From Caldilineaceae bacterium (GTDB lineage Bacteria > Chloroflexota > Anaerolineae > Caldilineales > Caldilineaceae), in the NCBI GenBank assembly GCA_026645575.1, contig JAPKMW010000013.1, forward strand, positions 89,812 to 153,811: a DNA stretch of 64,000 nt, written 5' to 3'. The notes below the pieces were generated by a model that was given only the letters and a program-made list of their open reading frames with translations, ran no database searches and had not been told where the DNA came from. The position numbers were made by a program, and so were the translations under genes. Shown here one piece after another: positions 38,812-46,611 of the stretch (its first letter is position 1; every line of letters starts with the position of its first letter).

Positions 38812-39495
38812 TCACGGGTCGCTCGGCCAAGGCGCACCCGTTTGCAACGCGTTGGCATATTCGTGTAGCCGCTGGTCATCATGCCCACGAATTTGCGGCA
38901 AGAGCGGAAAATCTGCCGGGGTGACGGTGAGTTTCGCCAGGGGTTGCACAGGCACAAGGCTTGCCAACTGGGCAATATGGACTTTGCTGGCGCCAAAGGC
39001 CATGGGTGGCTGCGTCATGAAGGGTTGACGGGGCAGGAGGTAGACGGTGCCGGTTCGCCAGGGCTGATTGGCGAGCGCCGATTGGCTAACCGAGAAGACA
39101 TACAGTGGACCGTGAATTACGCCGCTCTCTTCTTCGAGACGAATACAGGCATTGGTGATCGACATGACCCGCGCCCGATCGACGACGGCAAAGAACATAG
39201 CCCACAAGCCATCGGCGGCGGCGTACACGGCTTTTTGATTGCCAAAGTCGTTGACATCATTGGACTGGCGTGGCTCAAACAGGTCGATATTGGGATCGCC
39301 GGAACCGTGTAAGGCGATGTCGTGCTGATCGGCAACGTAACACAGAAATTGCCACTTTGGCCAAGGCAAAGGGACGTGGATGGTTGGACACCCGCCAAGG
39401 CTAAGTGTTGTTTTGAGCAATTCGGCAAAAGCAAGCTGCGTGCTTTCGTCGCAAGCTTCGCTTGGGCGTTTCAGCCAATAATCCGGTAGCATCAT
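38812..39495 (-). CDS. Conserved-looking protein of unknown function
   Basis: Protein of 227 residues, no named family recognised. The best candidate core is ALHGSGDPNIDLFEPRQ (about 80) followed by KAVYAAADGLWAMFFAVVDR (about 110). The spacing of a His-Gly-Ser strand and a Tyr-x-Ala strand recalls the ADP-ribosyltransferase fold, but the catalytic Glu is not identified, so this is only a guess. No signal peptide or membrane segment. It lies 42 bases downstream of the kinase gene, probably co-transcribed. Confidence 0.6.
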   Translation of the reverse strand: MMLPDYWLKRPSEACDESTQLAFAELLKTTLSLGGCPTIHVPLPWPKWQFLCYVADQHDIALHGSGDPNIDLFEPRQSNDVNDFGNQKAVYAAADGLWAMFFAVVDRARVMSITNACIRLEEESGVIHGPLYVFSVSQSALANQPWRTGTVYLLPRQPFMTQPPMAFGASKVHIAQLASLVPVQPLAKLTVTPADFPLLPQIRGHDDQRLHEYANALQTGAPWPSDP

Positions 39496-39536
39496 CGGTG
39501 TGACTCCATTCCTTCAGTCGCTGAACTTAAACCTTT

Positions 39537-40499
39537 TTAATCGTGATCATCGCCGATTACTTCCCGCAATAGATTCTCTACCCCGCCTGCCAGCCAGTGT
39601 ACAAGACGCTGCACGCGCTCCGCTTCCGCCCGCTCCCCGCGCCAGATGATCTGTTGGATTTCGTGTTCCACTTGATAAAGCGTCAACCGCTCTGCTAGCG
39701 CGGGTACGCGCGTACATTGCGGTGCGGCCTGCAATAGAGCGTGCAGAAACGCTCGAAAATCAATGTTGGGGTGCGGCGGATACACACACCAATGAATCAA
39801 ATGGCACAGATCAAAATCTGCCTCGCCATACTGGGAACACTCCCAATCGATCACCCCCGAAAAGTAGCCCTGGTGCAGCAGGATATTCTTGGGGTGAAAA
39901 TCGTTGTGCAACAGGGTCGGTCCGGTTTGATAGTCCAAGACCCCTATCGATGCCCGCAAAAACCGGAACGCCTCGGCGACAATCCGTTCACTGATGGGCT
40001 GGAGTTGTAAAGCGGCAGCGCCTTGTTCCAGTCGTTCCCAATAGTGTTGATGACCAGCGCGCCACGTCCCAGCAAAGGCCGGGAGCGCCGGCACATAGAG
40101 GCCGATGTCATAGTGGGTTCCGCGGTGGCCATGCAGGCTGTCCAAAAAGGCCGCCACTGCTTGCCCAAGTTGCTGCTGCTGCGCAACCGTTGTTCCGCCA
40201 TAGCCATTGACAAAATCAGCGCCCGGCAACAGCGTCAATAAGGTATAGTAGACTGGTCCCGCCGCGCGTTCCAACACGCCAACGTGTTTGATCTGCGGCA
40301 CCATCGACAGCGCGGCGATCCGGCGGAAGCGTTCTTGCTCGCGCGCCATCGTTGTCGCTGAGACCCGGAGCAGCAATTCGTCATTGATAAAGAAGATCTG
40401 TTTATCGAAACTGCCGGTCGTCGAATGCCAATCCTTGATCTTGATCTGATGGTTGGCGCAGATTTGACTGACCTCTGCGAAACCGATGGTCTTTGCCAC
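39537..40499 (-). CDS. Aminoglycoside phosphotransferase-like kinase
   Basis: Small-molecule kinase of 320 residues, APH/choline-kinase fold. The catalytic loop LLHNDFHPKNILL (about 200) has the Asp and Asn, and GVIDWECSQYGEADFDL supplies the metal-binding Asp. The N-lobe carries KQIFFINDELLLRVS. A GTG at 40499 is the chosen start; a TTG 18 bases upstream is also open. Family members phosphorylate antibiotics, homoserine, choline or sugars; the catabolic neighbourhood argues for a sugar or amino alcohol rather than resistance. Confidence 0.78.
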   Translation of the reverse strand: MAKTIGFAEVSQICANHQIKIKDWHSTTGSFDKQIFFINDELLLRVSATTMAREQERFRRIAALSMVPQIKHVGVLERAAGPVYYTLLTLLPGADFVNGYGGTTVAQQQQLGQAVAAFLDSLHGHRGTHYDIGLYVPALPAFAGTWRAGHQHYWERLEQGAAALQLQPISERIVAEAFRFLRASIGVLDYQTGPTLLHNDFHPKNILLHQGYFSGVIDWECSQYGEADFDLCHLIHWCVYPPHPNIDFRAFLHALLQAAPQCTRVPALAERLTLYQVEHEIQQIIWRGERAEAERVQRLVHWLAGGVENLLREVIGDDHD

Positions 40500-40548
40500 G
40501 CTTTCCCGTCCCCGCAATATCCCTCAATATATCGTCTCAGCCTGCCGC

Positions 40549-40737
40549 CTAACCTGACTGCCGCGCCACCCACTCCCGCCTAAGCAGCCCATAGATCCAC
40601 GAATCCGACACCTCGCCATCGACAATACAATTTTCCCGCAGCGTGCCTTCGCGCAAAAAAACGAGCTTTTCCAGCACGCGCTCCGAGGCAACGTTGCGTG
40701 TATCGGCCTCGGACTGCACACGGTTCAGCTCCACCAG
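40549..40737 (-). pseudogene. C-terminal remnant of a RimJ/RimL-type GNAT
   Basis: The minus-strand reading gives the last ~60 residues of a GNAT: LNRVQSEADTRNVASERVLEK, then FLREGTLRENCIVDGE and WIYGLLRREW. Family proteins are about 180 residues, and the upstream two thirds is missing because the enolase-superfamily gene begins its 3' end at 40725. The break falls at or next to its stop codon. It is a gene remnant left by a deletion or by insertion of the neighbour. Confidence 0.8.
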
Positions 40738-41981
40738 ATTGGCAGCCCTTGCCCTTCAAAGACCGGATTGGTCTTGTAATAATTGCCCGCCACAAAAGGG
40801 AAACGCTCCGCAATGTCATCGATTAGCTCTACGCCAAAGCCGGGTTTGTCGGGAATGGTGAGGATGCCATTTTCGATCACATAGGGGTCTTTGAAGATCT
40901 CCCATTTGAGCGGGTTGTAGGTCTGGTTCAGTTCGCACATGTGGCCGCAGGGTACGCCCGCGACCAGATGAATATTGGCAATGGTCGTCAAGCCACCGAC
41001 CCAGTTGTGGGGACAGTACTGTTGCCCGTGTTGATGCACCGTCTGCCCGATATACCAGCCTTCGGTGAGGCCAGTTAAGTTGGCGTCGGTCTGGATAATG
41101 TTCATCGCCCCCGTCGCCACATAGGGCTGTACCTGATAACGATTCCACATGCTCTCCCCGCCCGAGACCATCACCGACGGCATGGCTTCGTTGATCGCCT
41201 GATGTTTGGCCAGGGCCTGGGGATCGGTCCACTCTACTGGCTCTTCATACCAATAGAAGCCCAACGCTTCCAAGGCCGGGCAGAGTTCGTTGAGAATTGT
41301 CGCAAAGTCCCACGGGAATTTCTCCAGCACCAGCTTAAAGTCTGGCCCCACTGCTGCCCGCAACCGTTCCAGAATGGGGATGTACTGCGCCATCGTCATG
41401 CCGCTGTACCGCCAACTGGTGCCGTTGCGGAATTTGAAGGTGTCGTAGCCGGCCTCCTTGTAGCGCAACGCCTCGGCAATCAGCTCCTCCGCGCCGTTGT
41501 CATACCAGGCATGGCAGACGCCGCCGCTGGCATAAATTTTAACCTGGTTGGAAGGATTGGGATCAGCGGAGAGCAGTTTATAGACCGGCTGTCCCTTGGC
41601 CTTGCCGATAATGTCCCACAGCGCGTTGTTGACGCCTGCCCAGGCGCCCTCGGCCAGGTGATTGTGCCCCTGGTTGTTGGTCAGAAAGTCCACGTCAAAG
41701 ACATTCGCGCCTTTGAGCAGCGGTGTGATGTATTGGTCGGTATAAGCTTTGAGCTTGTCCGGGCCGCGATAGGGGCTGCCCTCGGCAATGCCCACCAAGC
41801 CCACGTTGGTGAAGACTTCCACCAGCGCGGCATCGCTTTTCCACACATAGAGGCCGCCACAGCGCCACAGATAGTCGCCATCGTGGACATAGGAGAGCGG
41901 CGTGACGCGGATGTCAGTAATCGTAATATTTTCGCGGGCTAGGTGTTGCGCGGGATGGTCGCGTAAAACTGTTTGGCTCAT
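40725..41981 (-). CDS. Enolase-superfamily (MR/MLE) protein, sugar-acid dehydratase-like
   Basis: Protein of 418 residues with an N-terminal capping domain and a C-terminal barrel. KFRNG (about 185) stands where KxK is usual. Metal ligands: Glu in WYEEP (about 240) and Glu in SGGESMWNRY (about 270) are present. The first ligand, normally Asp in a VDAN-type motif, reads LEKF here, so Glu replaces Asp. CPHNWVGG supplies a His acid/base. Candidates are dehydratases or racemases of sugar acids. The ATG at 41981 follows GGAAG. It lies upstream of the ADC-like and ABC genes in one minus-strand cluster. Confidence 0.78.
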   Translation of the reverse strand: MSQTVLRDHPAQHLARENITITDIRVTPLSYVHDGDYLWRCGGLYVWKSDAALVEVFTNVGLVGIAEGSPYRGPDKLKAYTDQYITPLLKGANVFDVDFLTNNQGHNHLAEGAWAGVNNALWDIIGKAKGQPVYKLLSADPNPSNQVKIYASGGVCHAWYDNGAEELIAEALRYKEAGYDTFKFRNGTSWRYSGMTMAQYIPILERLRAAVGPDFKLVLEKFPWDFATILNELCPALEALGFYWYEEPVEWTDPQALAKHQAINEAMPSVMVSGGESMWNRYQVQPYVATGAMNIIQTDANLTGLTEGWYIGQTVHQHGQQYCPHNWVGGLTTIANIHLVAGVPCGHMCELNQTYNPLKWEIFKDPYVIENGILTIPDKPGFGVELIDDIAERFPFVAGNYYKTNPVFEGQGLPIWWS

Positions 41982-42104
41982 AGGTCTTCCAATGTTCTTT
42001 TGATCACGGCAAAATGAAAAGAAGAAATATCGCATAAGCATAACAAAAAAGTCGAGGATTCGCCACTCGACATGCCTTTCCAACCAATTCTCTTTTCATC
42101 TCCT

Positions 42105-42216
42105 AGGGCAATCGCGAACTCACGCTGCTCTCAGCGAGTCCGTGACTCGCCAAGCCCTGGCGAGTCACGGACTCGCTGAGAGCTACACTGGGGCTTTCCC
42201 AGTACGCGATTGCCCT
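42105..42216. mobile_element. Nested palindromic MITE-like element
   Basis: Outer arms AGGGCAATCGCG (42105-42116) and CGCGATTGCCCT (42205-42216) are exact complements. They enclose a perfect 26-bp hairpin (42127-42152 with 42158-42183, 5-base loop). It has no coding capacity. It ends 20 bases before the -35 of the XPB promoter. No clean target duplication was found. Confidence 0.8.
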
Positions 42217-42236
42217 ATTTCATCCCCCTAGTCACG

Positions 42237-42265
42237 TTGACATACCGCCCCCCTTCCCCTATAAT
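42237..42265 (+). promoter_or_regulatory. Perfect consensus promoter of the XPB helicase gene
   Basis: TTGACA at 42237-42242, exactly 17 bases, TATAAT at 42260-42265. The ATG at 42273 begins seven bases after the -10, where transcription would start, and no Shine-Dalgarno exists. The message should be leaderless. Confidence 0.85.
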
Positions 42266-42272
42266 AAATGCT

Positions 42273-44027
42273 ATGACAAATTATAACCCACTGAACCCAT
42301 TGATTATCCAGAGTGACAAGACGGTGTTGCTGGAAGTGGACAACGCCCAGTATGCGGCGGCGCGCGATGTGTTGGCCCGCTTTGCCGAATTGGAGAAGAG
42401 TCCCGAATATGTCCACACCTACCGCATTTCGCCGCTGTCACTTTGGAATGCCGCCGCGGCTGGGTTAAGCGCCGACGCGATCCTGGGCGGGTTGGAGCAA
42501 TATGCCAAGTATCCCGTGCCGGGCAATGTGCGCGTTGATATTGCCGACTCCATTTCGCGCTATGGCCGGGTCAAGCTAATCAAGCGGGACGGTCAACTGC
42601 TCCTGACCTCGACCGACACCCTCTTGATAACTGAATTGACGCGGCGCAAAGAGTTAAAGCCCTACATTCTGGCCCAACTCGACCCGGCGACCTTGCTGGT
42701 CAATGCGGCCATGCGCGGCCATGTCAAACATGCGTTGGTGCAGATCGGCTATCCGGCGGAAGACCTGGCCGGCTATGTCACCGGCGAGGCGCTGCCCATT
42801 CAACTGCGCACCCTTACCAACAGCGGCAAACCCTTCCACTTGCGCGACTACCAGGATCGCGCCGCCGATGTCTTCTATGCCGACGGCGCCGACCACGGCG
42901 GGTCGGGGGTGATTGTGCTGCCCTGTGGCGCCGGCAAGACCATGGTCGGCATGGCCGCCATGAGCGCGGTTCAGGCCAACACCTTGATTTTGACCCCCAA
43001 CAGCATTTCGGTGCAACAGTGGATCGCCGAACTGCTCGATAAAACCAGTCTCACCGAAGACCTGGTGGGCGAGTACACCGGTCAGCGCAAAGAGATCAAG
43101 CCGATCACTGTCGCCACCTACCAGACCATTACCTATCGCAAGCGTGGCTCCAAAAAGGAAAACGGTTCGTCCTTAGAACTCTCGCGTGACGACTATCCCC
43201 ACTTTGAGCTTTTTGACCAGCGCAATTGGGGCTTGATTGTCTATGACGAAGTGCATCTGCTACCGGCGCCGGTCTTTAGCATCACCGCCGAGTTGCAGGC
43301 GCGCCGCCGTCTGGGGCTGACCGCTACCTTGGTGCGCGAAGACAACCGCCAAGAAGATGTCTTTTCGCTCATCGGCCCGAAAAAGTATGATGTCCCCTGG
43401 AAGGATCTGGAGCGCCAGGGCTGGATCGCCGAGGCCGATGTCACCGAGGTGCGTATTCCCATCACCGACGACTTGCGCATGGAATATGTCATGGCCGACC
43501 AGCGGCAGAAATATCGCGTCGCCGCCTGTAGCCCGGCCAAGTTGGAGGTAACGGCCCGTCTGTTGGACAAACACCCCGACGACCAGGTGTTGATCATCGG
43601 CATGTACCTGGAACAGTTGGCCGAAGTGCAGCGCTGCTTTGGCTTCCCACTGCTGACCGGCGAGACGCCGGTGGGTGAACGGCGCAAACTTTATGAGCGT
43701 TTCCGCGCCGGCGAACTCCAACATTTGATTATTTCCAAGGTCGGCAACTTTGCCATCGACCTGCCCGACGCCAGCGTGATGATCCAGATCAGCGGCACCT
43801 TTGGCAGCCGCCAGGAAGAGGCGCAACGGCTGGGCCGCATCCTCCGCCCCAAAGGCAACGGTCAACTCGCCCATTTTTACACCCTGGTCACGCGCGACAC
43901 TCAAGACCAGGAATTTGGCGCCAACCGCCAACTCTTTCTCACTGAACAGGGCTATCAATACACCATCCTCTATGCCGACGAGGTGGCGGATTTTCAGCCG
44001 CGCACCATTGCAACGGCGCGGGCTTGA
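42273..44027 (+). CDS. XPB/ERCC3-like SF2 DNA helicase
   Basis: Bacterial XPB of 584 residues. The N-terminal XPB accessory domain spans about 1-120 (IIQSDKTVLLEVDNAQYAAA). Walker A is LPCGAGKTMVGMA (about 222), motif II is VYDEVHLLP (DEVH rather than DEAH, about 325), motif III is TATLVRED, which contains the XPB-specific RED triad, and motif VI is QRLGRILRPKG (about 525). XPB unwinds or translocates on DNA in nucleotide-excision repair and transcription opening in eukaryotes and archaea; its bacterial job is poorly known. The start at 42273 is fixed by the promoter. Two genes sharing its accessory domain follow. Confidence 0.92.
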   Translation: MTNYNPLNPLIIQSDKTVLLEVDNAQYAAARDVLARFAELEKSPEYVHTYRISPLSLWNAAAAGLSADAILGGLEQYAKYPVPGNVRVDIADSISRYGRVKLIKRDGQLLLTSTDTLLITELTRRKELKPYILAQLDPATLLVNAAMRGHVKHALVQIGYPAEDLAGYVTGEALPIQLRTLTNSGKPFHLRDYQDRAADVFYADGADHGGSGVIVLPCGAGKTMVGMAAMSAVQANTLILTPNSISVQQWIAELLDKTSLTEDLVGEYTGQRKEIKPITVATYQTITYRKRGSKKENGSSLELSRDDYPHFELFDQRNWGLIVYDEVHLLPAPVFSITAELQARRRLGLTATLVREDNRQEDVFSLIGPKKYDVPWKDLERQGWIAEADVTEVRIPITDDLRMEYVMADQRQKYRVAACSPAKLEVTARLLDKHPDDQVLIIGMYLEQLAEVQRCFGFPLLTGETPVGERRKLYERFRAGELQHLIISKVGNFAIDLPDASVMIQISGTFGSRQEEAQRLGRILRPKGNGQLAHFYTLVTRDTQDQEFGANRQLFLTEQGYQYTILYADEVADFQPRTIATARA

Positions 44028-44036
44028 GTTATGAGA

Positions 44037-44095
44037 GCGATTGAGAGATAAAGAGATTGGGCTATAATCTCTCAATCTCTTTATCTCTCAATCGC
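44037..44095. repeat. Octamer fold-back hairpin (AGAGATTG family)
   Basis: Exact 23-base arms (44037-44059 and 44073-44095) made of 8-base units AGAGATAA/AGAGATTG enclose a 13-base loop. It lies between the XPB gene and the SWIM protein gene. Confidence 0.85.
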
Positions 44096-44121
44096 CCAAT
44101 CGCCTAATCTCAATTTTATCT

Positions 44122-46491
44122 ATGAACGAACTCGAAACATTACGCGAAGTTGATCTCTACGCCCTGCTGCCGACGAACAACGTCAAGAAGGGGTTTACTT
44201 ACCTCCAGTCGGTTGTTGAGCCGGTGCGTCATGCAGAAACGCTCAAAGGGATTGTGCTGGATCGGCAACCTTGCACGGTGGAAGTGACGGTGACGCCAAC
44301 GGGCGTAGTCAGCGCTTGCACTTGTGATGTGTATGGCCGCGCCTGTAAACATGCGGCGGCGCTGCTGCTCTACTGGATTCGCTCCCCGGAACGCTTCAAC
44401 CAAAAAGACGAGGGCGCGACGTTGACGGCCGGTGCAACGGGGTTGCGGGTGGTGCCTGTGGCGCCGCCGCCCACCCAGCGCCCGGAGGAGTTGCCGTTCT
44501 GGATGCAGGTAAACTGGGACGAACGGCAACAGCTTACTCGCCAACAAGTGGAAGGCTGGCTCAACCACCTGCGCTTGGACGATTTGCGCAGCCTGGCCCG
44601 CAATCAAGGGTGGACCGTCAAAGGGACGCGCAAAGCCGATGTGATCGCCCAACTGCTCGATCAATTGAGCCAGCCGGATCAACTGCTGCGAATTGTGGGG
44701 CAACTGGATCAGGAACACCGGCAGGTGTTGCAGGCCATTGCGCTGCTCGGCTTCTCGCATGTTATGCGGTTGGAAGATATAGAGCGGGTGGCGAAATTTT
44801 GGGGCAAGCTCAAACAGCACAGCCGCTTTAACACCTACGTCCGCCACCTGACCGAAGCGGGGCTGGTCTTGTCCCATGAACAACTGGGGCAATATGTCTA
44901 TGATATGGCCGTGGCCACCATCCCGGCGCCGCTTGAACGGCTGCTGCCGCCGCTGCTGGCCGATGCCATACCGTCCCAGCAAGATCTGGCTGCAACTGCC
45001 ACGGCCAATGCGACGACGAACGTCAGCGGGTTACGTCTGGCTGCGCCCGATTGGTTGGTGCGCACCGTGACCCAACTCCTGGTGATCCTGGAACAGACCA
45101 CGCCTCCCTTGCGCCCACCCATGCCCCGTCCCTATCGCGAAAAAGCCTATCCTTGCCTCCACGGGTGGGACTATGTGCCGGAAGAGGTCTATCAACTAGA
45201 GCAACAGGTCAAAGGTCAGCTCTCCCGTACTGTAACCTTGACTGTGCCCCCGCCCCAGCACCCGTTGGCGGAGGAAGCGCTGGCCGAGCTGGCGCCGCTG
45301 GCTGGTGACGCTGACCGTCTCGAATTTCTCTACCACCTGATGGTCAGTACGGGCCTATTACAACCGGGCAGCCCGGTGACGGTTTGGCCGGAGGTAAAGG
45401 AAGAATTTTTGCGCCAACCAGCGGCCCAACAACAAGCCATTTTGTTGCGCAGCTATTTCGCCATGACCGGGTGGAGTGAGTTGTGGCCCATGCTCCGCAC
45501 CGAGCCGGAACTGCATCTGGTGCGCAACACCTTCCTCCACAACACCATGCATCATCCACAAACCTTGGTGACGGAACTGGCTGCCTTTCGCACGCTGGTC
45601 TTAACCACCTGCGCCTGGCTCCCGGATGAGCGCTGGATCAAGCTCACCGACTTGCTGGATCTCTTGCGCGTTGTCTGGCCCAAGTTTAACCAGAGCGTCT
45701 GGATGCCGAGTTACTATCTGATTTCCAGTCAGGCCAACCGCGGCGCCTGGCATTTAACCTATCAAACCAAACCGCTGGACGGCAGCAGCCGTGACGAGTG
45801 GGAAAGGGCGCAAGGCCAGTTTGTGCGCACCCTGCTGCGCGGTCCACTCCACTGGCTGGGTCTGGTCGATCTTTATGAAGAAGCCGGCGCCGTGACCGCT
45901 GTCCGTTTTCACGGCCTGGGCGATCTCTTCCTGGATCGCGTCGAGTCTCTCCCCTTGCGGGCTGGCGTTGGTCAGGCAACTGGCGCGCAAACCGTTTCAA
46001 AGGCCAAGCGCAAAGACGAGTTGATCATTGACGGTGACCAAATTGCCGTGGCGCCCAGCCTGATCACTGCCCAGGCCCACAGTCTGCTCGACCGCATTGC
46101 GACGCTGGCGGTGGCCAAGCCGCACCAATTTGTCTACCAGCTTGATGCCGCCACCGTTCAGAAAAGCTTTGAAGCCGGCGGGACCTTAGCCCAGTTGGTG
46201 AGTGACTGGGAAGCCACCCTAAGCAAACCAATGCCTGCCAGCGTGCGCAAACGCTTAACCGGCTGGTGGCAGAGCTATGGTCAACTACGACTCTACCGGG
46301 ATGTCACTCTGATCGAATTTGGCGACGACCACGCCCTGACGGAAATGAAAGCGGTTACTTCGCTGGCCACCGTGATGATCGCCGAACTCTCCCCCCGCCT
46401 GGTGCTGATTCCCAAAGGCGCCGTCGCCTCCCTGGCTGCTGAATTGGAAAAGGCCGGCTACACGCCGCAACAGACAGAGGCAACGGATTGA
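44122..46491 (+). CDS. SWIM zinc-finger and SAP protein with XPB-type accessory domain
   Basis: Protein of 789 residues. A SWIM zinc finger is visible at C66-x-C68, then C75-x-H77. A SAP-like DNA-binding helix-turn-helix follows at about 150-182 (LRLDDLRSLARNQGWTVKG). The central 400 residues are helical and unassigned. The C-terminal ~150 residues (about 635-785) match the PF13625-type domain found at the N-terminus of XPB (QFVYQLDAATVQKSF, LSPRLVLIPKGAVASLAAEL). The gene follows XPB at 95 bases on the same strand. A DNA-binding partner or loader of the helicase is the likely role. It resembles the Rv0862c-type proteins encoded next to XPB in mycobacteria. Confidence 0.78.
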   Translation: MNELETLREVDLYALLPTNNVKKGFTYLQSVVEPVRHAETLKGIVLDRQPCTVEVTVTPTGVVSACTCDVYGRACKHAAALLLYWIRSPERFNQKDEGATLTAGATGLRVVPVAPPPTQRPEELPFWMQVNWDERQQLTRQQVEGWLNHLRLDDLRSLARNQGWTVKGTRKADVIAQLLDQLSQPDQLLRIVGQLDQEHRQVLQAIALLGFSHVMRLEDIERVAKFWGKLKQHSRFNTYVRHLTEAGLVLSHEQLGQYVYDMAVATIPAPLERLLPPLLADAIPSQQDLAATATANATTNVSGLRLAAPDWLVRTVTQLLVILEQTTPPLRPPMPRPYREKAYPCLHGWDYVPEEVYQLEQQVKGQLSRTVTLTVPPPQHPLAEEALAELAPLAGDADRLEFLYHLMVSTGLLQPGSPVTVWPEVKEEFLRQPAAQQQAILLRSYFAMTGWSELWPMLRTEPELHLVRNTFLHNTMHHPQTLVTELAAFRTLVLTTCAWLPDERWIKLTDLLDLLRVVWPKFNQSVWMPSYYLISSQANRGAWHLTYQTKPLDGSSRDEWERAQGQFVRTLLRGPLHWLGLVDLYEEAGAVTAVRFHGLGDLFLDRVESLPLRAGVGQATGAQTVSKAKRKDELIIDGDQIAVAPSLITAQAHSLLDRIATLAVAKPHQFVYQLDAATVQKSFEAGGTLAQLVSDWEATLSKPMPASVRKRLTGWWQSYGQLRLYRDVTLIEFGDDHALTEMKAVTSLATVMIAELSPRLVLIPKGAVASLAAELEKAGYTPQQTEATD

Positions 46492-46500
46492 GACGTACTA

Positions 46501-46593
46501 CGTGTTGCGTGTTGCGTGAACCGTAATTCGTAATTTACACCTTCCCAGTAAGCAACCGGAGTCATGTAGCTGGTTCACGCAACACGCAACACG
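46501..46593. repeat. Heptamer fold-back element (CGTGTTG/CGTAATT family)
   Basis: Exact 22-base arms CGTGTTGCGTGTTGCGTGAA + CC and complement (46572-46593) around a 49-base loop. Five 7-base units run from 46501 to 46535. Between the second and third XPB-module genes. Confidence 0.82.
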
Positions 46594-46611
46594 CAACACG
46601 AAAGTTAAGCC

